A DNA stretch of 64,000 nt from Micromonospora wenchangensis (lineage in GTDB: Bacteria > Actinomycetota > Actinomycetes > Mycobacteriales > Micromonosporaceae): the NCBI RefSeq assembly GCF_002210435.1, contig NZ_MZMV01000003.1, forward strand, positions 62,001 to 126,000, given 5' to 3'. The notes beneath the pieces were generated by a model. It was not told the DNA's origin. It ran no database searches and worked only from the letters and a program-made list of their open reading frames with translations. Positions 43,228 through 51,807 of the stretch are shown here, piece after piece. How positions within the stretch are numbered: position 1 is the first letter of the stretch; every line of letters starts with the position of its first letter. Made by a program: the position numbers and the translations under genes.

Positions 43228-44253
43228 TCAGGCGTCCACAGCGAACTCCAACAGGGTCAGCCCCCCGGTGCCGCGGTAGGTCCCCACCTGCTTCAGACCC
43301 GCCGCCGCGGCCAGCGCCACGTGCTCGGGCACCCCCCGCTCGCGGCCACCCACCAGCACCAGCATCTGCAGGTCGTACGGCGAGCGGTGCGGCACGTACG
43401 GGTCGGTCGGCAGCACCTCCACCACCAGCACCCGACCGGTGCGCCCGGCCGCCTCGGCGCACCGGCGCAGGATCGCCGTCGCGTGCCTGTCGCTCCAGTC
43501 GGTCAGCGCCCGGGACACCACGTACACGTCGGCACCGGCCGGCAGCTCGGCGAAGAAGTCCCCGACCACGGTGTCGACCCGGTCGGTCAGCCCGTGCGCG
43601 GCGAACGTCGCCGTCGCCGTGGCCACCGGCTCGGCGCGGTCGACCAGGGTGCCCCGCAGGTGCGGGTGGGCCGTCAGCAGCTCCCGCAGCAGCCCGCCGG
43701 CGCCCCCGGCGACGTCGGCCACGTGCCCCACCCGCTGCCACGGGTAGAGCGCCGCCACCTGCGGCGCGGTGAACCGCTGCTGGCTGAGCATCAGCGCGTC
43801 GAAGTAGGCCCGGTAGGACGGGTGCGCGTCGAGGTCGGCCCAGAAGTCCCGCCCGTGCACCGCCTGGTAGCCCGGCCCGCCGGTGCGCACCGCGTGCGGC
43901 AGCCCGGTGTAGGCGAGGTCCATCCGCGCCCCGAGACCGTCCAGGTCGAGGTAGCCGCCGTGGCCGCCGCCGTCGCGCTCGCAGAGCAGCTCACCGACGT
44001 CGGTCAACGCGAACACGTCCGGCGCGGTCTCCACGAACACGCCCCGGTGGACCAGGTAGCGCAGCAGCCGGCCCAACGCGTCCGGGTCGGCCTCGCAGGC
44101 GGCGGCCAGCTTGTCCAGGCCGGTCACGCCGGCCGCGATCCGCTCCGGCACCCGCAGGGTGACCGCCGTGCGTACGGCGAACGGGGTGGCCAGGTCGGTC
44201 AGCCGGCCGAGCCGGGCCGCCGCATCGTCATCGGTCGAGGTCTCGATCGTCAC
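43228..44253 (-). CDS. SAM-dependent O-methyltransferase (plant-OMT-like, Methyltransf_2)
   Basis: This 341-residue enzyme has an N-terminal winged-helix dimerisation domain and a Rossmann SAM domain with [16 protein letters not shown] (motif I), [17 protein letters not shown] motif II and [21 protein letters not shown]. The family methylates hydroxyls of aromatic and polyketide products. The GTG at 44253 ([10 protein letters not shown]) gives the usual N-terminus. It lies 230 bp upstream of the terpene operon on the same strand, so it may have its own promoter. The acceptor is unknown. Confidence 0.9.
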   Translation of the reverse strand: MTIETSTDDDAAARLGRLTDLATPFAVRTAVTLRVPERIAAGVTGLDKLAAACEADPDALGRLLRYLVHRGVFVETAPDVFALTDVGELLCERDGGGHGGYLDLDGLGARMDLAYTGLPHAVRTGGPGYQAVHGRDFWADLDAHPSYRAYFDALMLSQQRFTAPQVAALYPWQRVGHVADVAGGAGGLLRELLTAHPHLRGTLVDRAEPVATATATFAAHGLTDRVDTVVGDFFAELPAGADVYVVSRALTDWSDRHATAILRRCAEAAGRTGRVLVVEVLPTDPYVPHRSPYDLQMLVLVGGRERGVPEHVALAAAAGLKQVGTYRGTGGLTLLEFAVDA

Positions 44254-44420
44254 CGGGACAGCCCTCCGTCGCGCCGCGCGTCCACGATGGCCGTGGCCTC
44301 CGCCGGCCCGAATGCTCCCAGGCACGGCGCGACGGCGTCAACATCGACGGTGGAGATCCCATTCACCGTCGTGGAACAATGCGCCGACGGGCCCGGGTGC
44401 CCAGACCGGAGGAAGCACCG

Positions 44421-45284
44421 ATGACCACGTCCCTCGTGCCACAGGTACGGCTCGTCGCGGGCGCCCTGGGCGCCGAGGTCCACGGCATCGACCTGAACAC
44501 CCTGACCGACGAGGGGTTCGCCCACCTGCACCGGCTGCTGCTCGCGCACCAGGTGGTCTTCGTCGCCGGGCAGACCGGTCTGACGCCGCAGGCGCACATC
44601 GCCCTCGGCCGGCGCTTCGGCGAGGTCGAGCTGCACCCGTACCTGCCCCGGTTGGCGGGGCACCCGGAGATCGTCCTGATCGACTCCGAGGACGGCGGCA
44701 AGGTGGACGTCTGGCACACCGACATGACCTTCCACCAGAGCCCGCCGATCGCCTCGATCCTGCACCTGGTGGAGCTGCCCGAGACCGGCGGCGACACCAT
44801 GTGGACCAACCAGTGCAGGGTGTACGAGGCGCTCTCCGCGCCGATGCGGGACCTGCTCGACGGGTTGACCGCCATCCACGTCATCCGGATCGGCACCGAG
44901 TTCACCAGCCGGGCCGAACACCCGGTGGTCCGGGTGCACCCCGAGACCGGCCGCCGCTCGCTGTACGTCAACCGGCTGTTCACCTCGCACATCCCGCAGT
45001 TGAGTCGCAACGAGAGCGACGCGCTGCTGGAGTACCTGTTCGCCTTCTCCGAGGGCCCCCAGTTCACCTGCCGGTACCGCTGGCGGGTGGGCGACGTCGC
45101 GATCTGGGACAACCGGGTCACCCAGCACTACGCGATCAACGACTACACGGGCGTGCGGCGCGGGCAGCGGATCACCGTGCTCGGCGACCACCCGACCGGC
45201 GACACGCCCCGGTGGGAGCACTACGTCGCCGCGCCCGGTCAGCGGTACTGGCCGGACCGGGTCAACGCGGTGGAGAGCTACTGA
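44421..45284 (+). CDS. TauD/TfdA-family Fe(II)/2-oxoglutarate dioxygenase
   Basis: This 287-residue cytosolic enzyme has the HxD ligand pair in WHTDMTF, the distal His in TQHYAINDY and the 2-oxoglutarate-binding Arg in [11 protein letters not shown]. Members hydroxylate or desaturate small molecules, or act as alpha-ketoglutarate-dependent sulfonate or aryloxyalkanoate dioxygenases; here a tailoring hydroxylation is likely. The ATG at 44421 is chosen for the GGAGGAAG just upstream. It is divergent from the methyltransferase and convergent with a P450. Confidence 0.92.
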   Translation: MTTSLVPQVRLVAGALGAEVHGIDLNTLTDEGFAHLHRLLLAHQVVFVAGQTGLTPQAHIALGRRFGEVELHPYLPRLAGHPEIVLIDSEDGGKVDVWHTDMTFHQSPPIASILHLVELPETGGDTMWTNQCRVYEALSAPMRDLLDGLTAIHVIRIGTEFTSRAEHPVVRVHPETGRRSLYVNRLFTSHIPQLSRNESDALLEYLFAFSEGPQFTCRYRWRVGDVAIWDNRVTQHYAINDYTGVRRGQRITVLGDHPTGDTPRWEHYVAAPGQRYWPDRVNAVESY

Positions 45285-45306
45285 CCGCCCGCGCAGGGGG
45301 CTGGCC

Positions 45307-45333
45307 GCCGCCCGCCGGTGACCGGCGGGCGGC
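45307..45333. terminator. Hairpin terminator between convergent genes
   Basis: A 13-bp perfect inverted repeat (45307-45319 with 45321-45333; outer loop GGTGACC) fills the gap between the TauD-type gene and the convergent P450 gene. Confidence 0.75.
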
Positions 45334-45334
45334 C

Positions 45335-46507
45335 TCACCAGGTGACCGGGAACGACGCGATGCCGCCGTTCATCCGGTCGTGCCGCCAGGGGATCTCGTC
45401 GAGCGGCACCGTGGGGGCCAGCCCTGGCAGCCGCCGCAGCAGCTCGCCGATGGACAGCTCCACCTGCATCCGGCCCAGCGCCGTGCCCAGGCAGAAGTGC
45501 GGCCCGAAGCCGAAGGTGAGGTGCGGTGCGGCCGGCACCCGGTCGATGTCGAACACGTTCGGATCGGGGAAGACGCGTGGGTCGCGGTTGCCGGCCCACG
45601 GGATCGCCATCACGCAGTCCCCGGCGCGCATCGCCACCCCGCCCAGGGTGAGGTCCTCGCGGACCACCTGGACCCGGAACATGCTGCTCACCGACGTGTA
45701 CCGCAGGATCTCGTCGGTGGCCGAGGAGAGCCTGCCCGGGTCGGCCCGCAGCTTGGCCAACTGCTCGGGGTGCTGGAACAGCGCGCGCAGCCCGGCGCTC
45801 GTCGAGTTGATCTCCAGCCCGCCGAGCAGCACCCCCATCGCCAGCTCCACCAGCTCCGCGTCGTCGAGTTCGTGCGCGTCGCGGCCCAGCACCCAGGCCG
45901 AGAGCAGGTCGTCGCCGGGGGTCGCCCGCTTGCCCGCCAACTGTCCGGCCAGGTACGCCCGCAGCTCCGCCTGGGCGGCGGCGGCGTCGGCGGAGCCGTA
46001 CGCGGTGACCGAGTTCAGGCCCTCGATCCAGCCGTAGAACCGGGGCCGGTCGGCCACCGGCACCCCCAGCACGTCGCAGACCACGTGGACCGGCAGCGGC
46101 GCCACCAGCGCGGCGACCAGGTCGGCGGGGCGGGGCCCGGCCAGCAGGTCGTCGATCAGCGCGTCGACCAGCCGGCGTACCCGGGGGCGGAAGGTGTCGA
46201 TCCGGCGGGCGGTGAAGGCGCGGCTGGCCACCCGGCGGACGACCGCGTGCGCCGGACCGTCCATGTTCAACTCGCGGGGGCCGCCACCGTCGGGGGCCCC
46301 GGTCGCGCCGAGCGGCAGCCGGGAGAACCGGGGATCAGCCAGCACCGTGCAGCAGTCCTGGTAGCCGAGCACCAGCCAGGCGGGCCGGCCGTCGGGCAGC
46401 CGCACCCGGCTGACCGGCTCGGACACCACCATGTCCAGCAGTTCGGCGGGCAGGTCACCGGTGAACGGCGCGAAGGGGTAGTCCCGCAGCTCCGAGACGA
46501 CGGTCAT
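45335..46507 (-). CDS. Cytochrome P450 with altered I-helix motif
   Basis: This 390-residue bacterial P450 has ExxR in TDEILRYTSV and the heme-binding cysteine in FGFGPHFCLGTAL. The I-helix, normally AGxET-T, reads LLGGLEINSTS, so the oxygen-activating Thr is Ile and the second Thr is Asn. Some biosynthetic P450s with such changes still oxidise (substrate-assisted) or do non-oxygenating chemistry. It lies opposite a divergent glycosyltransferase gene and is probably a tailoring enzyme of this region. Confidence 0.92.
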   Translation of the reverse strand: MTVVSELRDYPFAPFTGDLPAELLDMVVSEPVSRVRLPDGRPAWLVLGYQDCCTVLADPRFSRLPLGATGAPDGGGPRELNMDGPAHAVVRRVASRAFTARRIDTFRPRVRRLVDALIDDLLAGPRPADLVAALVAPLPVHVVCDVLGVPVADRPRFYGWIEGLNSVTAYGSADAAAAQAELRAYLAGQLAGKRATPGDDLLSAWVLGRDAHELDDAELVELAMGVLLGGLEINSTSAGLRALFQHPEQLAKLRADPGRLSSATDEILRYTSVSSMFRVQVVREDLTLGGVAMRAGDCVMAIPWAGNRDPRVFPDPNVFDIDRVPAAPHLTFGFGPHFCLGTALGRMQVELSIGELLRRLPGLAPTVPLDEIPWRHDRMNGGIASFPVTW

Positions 46508-46658
46508 GGCGAGCTACCCACCTGTCGGTCGGCGGTCCACATCGGGCACCGGTAAGACTCGGTCATCGGTACGGCCGGCGTCAATATCCGTTGGTCGCCG
46601 CGACGATCTTCCGGGTGCGGACACCCATCGCCTAGCATCGGTGCACCAGGACTGCCGG

Positions 46659-47891
46659 GTGGTGCGCGCGGATGGGTCGGACTTGACTGCGGCTTTGCGG
46701 ATTCTGCTGACGACGTGGGGCTGGCGGTCGCATTTCTACGGCCTCGTGCCGCTCGGCTGGGCCCTACAGGCCGCCGGCCACGAGGTGCGGGTGGCCAGCC
46801 ATCCGGCGCTGGTGCCGGCGATCACCGCGGCCGGGCTGGCGGCGGTGCCGTTGGGCGCGGACGTCGACTTCGCCACCGCGTTCGCCGGCCGGATCGGCGC
46901 GGTGGGCGCCCTCGACCCGGCCGAAGACGAGCCGGACGACAACCCCGACGGCACGGTCGAACCGGCGATCACCGCCGACGGCGGCGTGGTCCGGTTCGCC
47001 GACGCCCTCCTCGACGATCTGGTCGGTTTCGGCCGCTCCTGGCGACCGGACCTGATGGTCTGGGAGCCGTTCAACCTCGCCGCCGCGGTCGCCGCCGCCG
47101 CGCTTGGCGTGCCCGGGGTACGGCACCTGTGGGGGCCGGACTCCTCGGTCACCCTCCGGCTCGACCCGGAGCCGGTGCTCGGCCCGCTGGCCGGCCGGTT
47201 CGGGCTGGCCGCCGCCGACGTGGACCTCGCCGGGGTGCTGACCCTCGACCCGGTGCCGCCCCCGATGCAGGTGCCGGCGACCGGCCCGACCCGGCCGGTC
47301 CGCTACGTGCCGTACAACGGCCCGGCCGTGCTGCCGCCCTGGCTGCACGGCCCGGCGGACCGGCCCCGGGTCTGCGTCACGGCCGGCACCATGATGGCCG
47401 GGGCCGGGCTCGACGACCGGCTGGACCTCCCCCGGGTCGTGCGGGCGGTGGCCGGGCTGGACGTGGAGGTCGTCGTGCTGGTCGAGCCGGCCCAGCAGGC
47501 GGCGCTCGGCCCGCTGCCGGGCAACGTCCGGCTGGTCGACAGCCCGCTGGCCCTGCGGCTGGTGCTGCCGACCTGCGCCGCGCTGGTGCAGCAGGGCGGC
47601 GCGGGGACCACGATGACGGCGCTCGGCCTCGGGGTGCCGCAGCTCGTCCTGCCGCAGGTCAGCGACCAGCACTTCAACGCCGAGCGGCTGGCCGTCACGG
47701 GGGCCGGCACCTGGCTGCCCGACGCGCGGGCCGCCGACGACGACACGCTCCGCGCGCTGGTCGGCGAGCTGATCGCCGACGGACCCCGGCGCGCCGCCGC
47801 CGCGCTGATGCGCGACCGGGTCCACGCGATGCCCGCCCCCGCCGAGGTGGTGCCGGCGCTGGTGGACCTCGCTGCGGGCACCCGGAGCTGA
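46659..47891 (+). CDS. Glycosyltransferase of the EryCIII/DesVII type (GT1)
   Basis: This is a GT-B glycosyltransferase of about 410 residues. The N-terminal part LRILLTTWGWRSHFYGLVPLGWALQAAGHEVRVAS matches antibiotic glycosyltransferases of the EryCIII group (read here in parts: LRILLTTWGWRSHFYG and LVPLGWALQAAGHEV). The donor-binding end has QQGGAGTTMTAL and VSDQHFNAERL. EryCIII-type enzymes often need an auxiliary P450-like protein; the P450 gene 30 bp downstream looks catalytic rather than auxiliary. The start is uncertain: GTG at 46659 has AGGA 7 bp upstream, TTG at 46683 would also fit. No deoxysugar genes are nearby. Confidence 0.88.
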   Translation: MVRADGSDLTAALRILLTTWGWRSHFYGLVPLGWALQAAGHEVRVASHPALVPAITAAGLAAVPLGADVDFATAFAGRIGAVGALDPAEDEPDDNPDGTVEPAITADGGVVRFADALLDDLVGFGRSWRPDLMVWEPFNLAAAVAAAALGVPGVRHLWGPDSSVTLRLDPEPVLGPLAGRFGLAAADVDLAGVLTLDPVPPPMQVPATGPTRPVRYVPYNGPAVLPPWLHGPADRPRVCVTAGTMMAGAGLDDRLDLPRVVRAVAGLDVEVVVLVEPAQQAALGPLPGNVRLVDSPLALRLVLPTCAALVQQGGAGTTMTALGLGVPQLVLPQVSDQHFNAERLAVTGAGTWLPDARAADDDTLRALVGELIADGPRRAAAALMRDRVHAMPAPAEVVPALVDLAAGTRS

Positions 47892-47921
47892 TCCACCGTC
47901 AGACCACCCTAGGAGTCGCAG

Positions 47922-49127
47922 ATGACGCAAGAGCCCATCCCGTACCCGCTCGCTCCGGCTCCGACGATCTACCACCCGTCACCGGACTACACCCGGCTGC
48001 GGGAGACCTGCCCGGTCGCGCCGATCGCGTTGCCCGACGGCGGGAAGGCCTACCTGGCCACCCGGCACGCGGACGTCCGCCGGGTCTTCACCGACCAGCG
48101 GTTCAGCCGGGCCGCCGCGGCCGGGCCGGACCGGCCGACCCGGGAGCTGGGTTCGCTGGCCGAGGACTCGCTGATCGGGATGGACCCGCCCCGGCACACC
48201 ACGATGCGCCGGGCGGTGTCGCACGCGTTCACCGTCCGCCGGGTGGAGGCGCTGCGCCCGACGGTGGCCGCGCTCGTCGACGGCATGATCGACGACCTGG
48301 TGGCGGCGGGGCCACCGGCGGACCTGATCCCCCACCTGTCCGCGCCGCTGCCGATCTACGTGATCAGCAAGCTGTTCGGCATCGCGGAGCAGGACCAGGA
48401 CCGGGTACGCGAGTGGTCCGACGCGCTCGTCGGCGACTGGGACGCCGACCCGGCGGCCCCGCAGGCCGCCCTCGACGCGTTCGGCGAGATGATCGTCGAA
48501 CGTCGCCGCGAGCCGGGCGACGACCTGATGAGCGCCCTGATCAAGGCCTGGGACGAGCACGACGACCTCACCGAACGGGAACTCGTCTCGGTGACCGCAG
48601 GCATCTTCGTCGGCGGCCACGAGACCACCACCAACCAGCTCAACCTGTTCCTGCTCGTGCTGGCCCGGCACCCCGAGCAGCTCGCCGGCCTGCGCGGGGA
48701 CGACCCGGTCGCGGTGGCCCGCGCGGTGGAGGAGCTGTCCCGGTTCATCCAGCTCGGCGACAACGGCGTGCTGCTGCCCCGGGTCACCACCGAGGAGGTG
48801 GAACTGGGCGGGGTGTGCCTGCCGGCGGGCACCCCGGTGCTGCCGGCGATCGCCTCGGCCAACCGGGACGCGTCGGTGTTCGCCGGGGCGGACACCCTCG
48901 ACCTGACCCGGACCGACAATCCGCACCTGGCGTTCGGGGCCGGCCCGCACCACTGCCTCGGCGCGGCGCTGGCCCGGATGGAGTTGCAGGAGGCCCTCGG
49001 TGCGCTGCTGCGCCGGCTGCCCGGCCTGCGGCTGGCCGTGCCCGAGGAGGAGCTGCGGTTCAAGCCCGGCCTGGTGGTACGCAGCCTGGAGGCGCTGCCG
49101 GTGACCTGGGACCGGGTCGAGCGGTGA
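47922..49127 (+). CDS. Cytochrome P450
   Basis: This 401-residue P450 has canonical motifs: I-helix FVGGHETTTN, ExxR in VEELSRF and heme Cys in FGAGPHHCLGAAL. It lies 30 bp after the glycosyltransferase with AGGAG before its ATG, so the two are co-transcribed. It is probably a tailoring hydroxylase. Confidence 0.95.
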   Translation: MTQEPIPYPLAPAPTIYHPSPDYTRLRETCPVAPIALPDGGKAYLATRHADVRRVFTDQRFSRAAAAGPDRPTRELGSLAEDSLIGMDPPRHTTMRRAVSHAFTVRRVEALRPTVAALVDGMIDDLVAAGPPADLIPHLSAPLPIYVISKLFGIAEQDQDRVREWSDALVGDWDADPAAPQAALDAFGEMIVERRREPGDDLMSALIKAWDEHDDLTERELVSVTAGIFVGGHETTTNQLNLFLLVLARHPEQLAGLRGDDPVAVARAVEELSRFIQLGDNGVLLPRVTTEEVELGGVCLPAGTPVLPAIASANRDASVFAGADTLDLTRTDNPHLAFGAGPHHCLGAALARMELQEALGALLRRLPGLRLAVPEEELRFKPGLVVRSLEALPVTWDRVER

Positions 49128-49209
49128 CCCTCCCCCGGGCCGTGGACCGGTGACCGTCGCGGCGTCGGTCACCGGGTGGCCCGGCGGCCGGTGACCGTCG
49201 TACGGGCGG

Positions 49210-50607
49210 TCAGCCGGTGACCCGGGTCGGTGCCGTCGGGTCGAACGCCGCCTCGACGGCCACCTCCTCCACCCCGCGCAGCAGCGCCTCGGCCCGGGCC
49301 TCGGTGAAGCAGCCCAGGTCGAAGATCACCTGGAGGAAGATGGTGTCCGGCTGGTCCTCGACGGTGATGAACGCCTGCTCGGGCAGGTGGTCGAGGGTGC
49401 CGTCCCAGACCAGGAACGTCTCGTCCGCCCGGCGGCGGATCTGCTCCGGGGTCACCTCGGCGGCGCGGGCCGCGTGATCCGCCGCCTGCCGGGTCGCCCC
49501 CCGCCGGTCGTTGATCCGGAGGGTGACCCGGGCCGGGTAGCCGCGCTCCTCGTCGAGCCGGGCACCGGCCTCGGCGAGCTGCACCGGGTCGTAGTAGGCG
49601 TACATGCCGGCGGCGACGGAGGCGCGACGGGCCCGGGTCACCACCTCGTCCACGGTGGTGTCGGTGGCGTCCACGGTGAGTACCCCGTTCTGGCTCAGCG
49701 GGGCGATCACCTCGGCGAACCCCGGCCGGAACCGGTTGCTGAAGATGAGTTTGGCGGTCAGCGGGCTGACCCCGGTGGCCCGGCCGACCGCCACGGCGAT
49801 CACCGCGAGCAGCACCCGGGAGGTGTCCGTGCGGGTGCGTCGGGCGATGGCCTGCACCGCCAGGTAGGCCGCCGGTGAGCTGAACCGGCCGTGCCAGAAC
49901 CGCCGGCCGTGCCGCCCGGCCGGGTTGGTGACCTCGCCGAAGGTCGAGGGCGGGAGGTCGCGCAGGTGCGCCTCCCAGTGGCGGACCGCGCGGTCGCTGA
50001 CCCGGCGCAGCGGCGGGGTGCGCTCCCGCCGGCCCAGGTCGAGCAGCTGCACCGTACGCGGGTCGGGCGCGCGCCGGGCCGTCAGGTCGACCAGCCCGAG
50101 GTCGGCCATCACCAGGCCGGTCGCGGCGCCGTCGACGACCAGGTGGTCGAGGGTCAGCACCCGGTGCACCAGCGCGCCCCGGTGCCGGATCACCGCCATC
50201 CGCACCGACCAGTCCCGGTAGAGGTCGTAGGGGGCCAGCAGCCGGGCGTGGCCCAGCTCGTAGGCGAACTTCGCCACGTCGGCCGGGTCGGCGTCGTCGG
50301 GGACGTCCAGCACGTCCAGGGCGATCTCCCCGTCGGCGGCGACCACCTGGCAGGGCTCGCCGCGGTCGTCGGTGCCCAGCCGCATCCGCAGCGCCGGGTG
50401 CCGGCTCATCAGGTCACCGAGCTGCGCCGCGACCTGCTCCACGGTGACCCCGGCCGGCACCGGGTGCGCGCCGCTGACGTTGTGCGTCCACCCGGTCTCC
50501 CGCATGTCCTGCATGATCGCCAGTTGACCCCAGGTCAGCGGCGCGGTCCCGGCCCCCGGGCCGGCGAACGGGACGAGCACCTGCGCCTCGGCGGTCTGCG
50601 CGAACAT
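49210..50607 (-). CDS. Free-standing condensation-domain-like acyltransferase
   Basis: This 465-residue protein has the NRPS condensation / PapA fold. The HHxxxDG motif reads LDHLVVDGAA near residue 153, so the catalytic second His and the Asp-Gly are kept and only the first His is Asp. Such proteins form an ester or amide bond between an acyl thioester and a hydroxyl or amine. The start ATG at 50607 (MFAQTAEAQV) is preferred over earlier in-frame starts. It lies next to a PPTase and a free ACP, which could provide the acyl donor. The acceptor is unknown. Confidence 0.85.
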   Translation of the reverse strand: MFAQTAEAQVLVPFAGPGAGTAPLTWGQLAIMQDMRETGWTHNVSGAHPVPAGVTVEQVAAQLGDLMSRHPALRMRLGTDDRGEPCQVVAADGEIALDVLDVPDDADPADVAKFAYELGHARLLAPYDLYRDWSVRMAVIRHRGALVHRVLTLDHLVVDGAATGLVMADLGLVDLTARRAPDPRTVQLLDLGRRERTPPLRRVSDRAVRHWEAHLRDLPPSTFGEVTNPAGRHGRRFWHGRFSSPAAYLAVQAIARRTRTDTSRVLLAVIAVAVGRATGVSPLTAKLIFSNRFRPGFAEVIAPLSQNGVLTVDATDTTVDEVVTRARRASVAAGMYAYYDPVQLAEAGARLDEERGYPARVTLRINDRRGATRQAADHAARAAEVTPEQIRRRADETFLVWDGTLDHLPEQAFITVEDQPDTIFLQVIFDLGCFTEARAEALLRGVEEVAVEAAFDPTAPTRVTG

Positions 50608-50705
50608 CGGTCCATCAGAGCAACGAAGATCGGCACGTGTCAACGTCGCAAATCGCCGCCGCCGGCCGGGCCGCGCGTGCGGACGACGGGGTTAGGGTAC
50701 GGCCC

Positions 50706-51410
50706 ATGCGGGACACCGTCCGGATCTGGATCCTGTCGGCCCGGGTCGGCCCGGACGAGCTGGCCCGGTACGACGCGGTGCTCACCGCCGACGAACGCAG
50801 CCGGGCGGCGGCGCTCGGCCCGGCCACCGCCCGGGACCGGTTCACCGTGGCGCACGGGGCGCTGCGTCTGCTGGTGGGCGCGGCCCTGGGCGTCGCACCC
50901 GAACGGCTCGCCTGGCGGCGGGGCCGGCACGGCAAGCCGACGTTGACCGAGCCCCGGGGCGGGCCGCAGACCAGCCTGTCGTACTCCGACGACCTGGTCG
51001 CGGTGGCGGTGGGCGGCGACCGGCCGGTGGGGGTCGACCTCCAGCACGTGACGCCGGGCCGGGACCCGGTGGCGCTGGCCGCCCGGTTCTTCGCCGCCGG
51101 GGAGGCCCGGCACGTCGCCTCGGGGCCGGACGTCGCCGGCCGGGCCGACCGGTTCGCCCGGCTGTGGGCCCGCAAGGAGGCGGTGGTCAAGGCGGCCGGG
51201 GATCGGCTCTGGCCGCACCTGGCGCTGCCGGTGCACCGGGGCGACGTGGTGGCGTGCGGCGACCCGCCGGGTGTACACCGGGTCACCGACGTCGCGACCC
51301 CGGCCGGCTACCGGGTCGCGGTGGCCCTGGCCGGCGACGCGCCCTACGACACGGCGTCGTTCCACGGTCTCGACGGGCCGTCCGGACCGGCTCCGCGGCC
51401 GACCGGCTGA
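50706..51410 (+). CDS. Sfp-type 4'-phosphopantetheinyl transferase
   Basis: This 234-residue enzyme moves 4'-phosphopantetheine from CoA to the Ser of carrier proteins. It has the PPTase motifs VGVDLQHV and FARLWARKEAVVKAAGDRLW (Mg2+ ligands Asp and Glu, and the KEAxxK lysine). The ATG at 50706 (MRDTVRIW) is taken as start. It heads the run PPTase, ACP, GT2 fusion and can be expected to activate the ACPs here and the PKS ACPs. Confidence 0.93.
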   Translation: MRDTVRIWILSARVGPDELARYDAVLTADERSRAAALGPATARDRFTVAHGALRLLVGAALGVAPERLAWRRGRHGKPTLTEPRGGPQTSLSYSDDLVAVAVGGDRPVGVDLQHVTPGRDPVALAARFFAAGEARHVASGPDVAGRADRFARLWARKEAVVKAAGDRLWPHLALPVHRGDVVACGDPPGVHRVTDVATPAGYRVAVALAGDAPYDTASFHGLDGPSGPAPRPTG

Positions 51411-51481
51411 AGATCGCGACACCCGTTGACACCCGACGATCACGTTTGCTCTGATGGCTCCATGTTGGAGCGTGCGGTCCA

Positions 51482-51763
51482 GTGACAGAGTCCGACACGA
51501 CCACCGCGCCGGAACTGCGCGCGCAGGTCGTCGACACGATGGTCGCGCTGCTGACCAGGATGCTCCGGCCGGAGGCCCCGGTCACCGTCGGCACGCAGCT
51601 CATGGACGAGCTGGGCCTCAGCTCCTCCCTCGCGCTGGAGCTGCTGCTCGAGGTCGAGGACGAGCTGGAGATCCAGATCGACGTCGAGGACCTCGACGAG
51701 GACCGGATGACCACCGTCGGCGACCTGGCCGACTACATCACCCAGCACAGCACCCCCCGCTGA
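51482..51763 (+). CDS. Discrete acyl carrier protein, atypical active-site motif
   Basis: This 93-residue acidic protein has the helical acyl carrier fold. The usual GxDSL is replaced by ELGLSSSLALELLLEVED: one residue longer and without the Asp, so which Ser carries the phosphopantetheine is not certain. The GTG start at 51482 has GGAG about 10 bp upstream. It lies between the PPTase and the GT2 gene and may carry the substrate of the KAS III pair, the condensation enzyme or the GT2 protein. Confidence 0.85.
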   Translation: MTESDTTTAPELRAQVVDTMVALLTRMLRPEAPVTVGTQLMDELGLSSSLALELLLEVEDELEIQIDVEDLDEDRMTTVGDLADYITQHSTPR

Positions 51764-51807
51764 CGGCCCGCGACGGGGGCCCGGCCGGCATCTTCCTAAG
51801 GAGTTCC

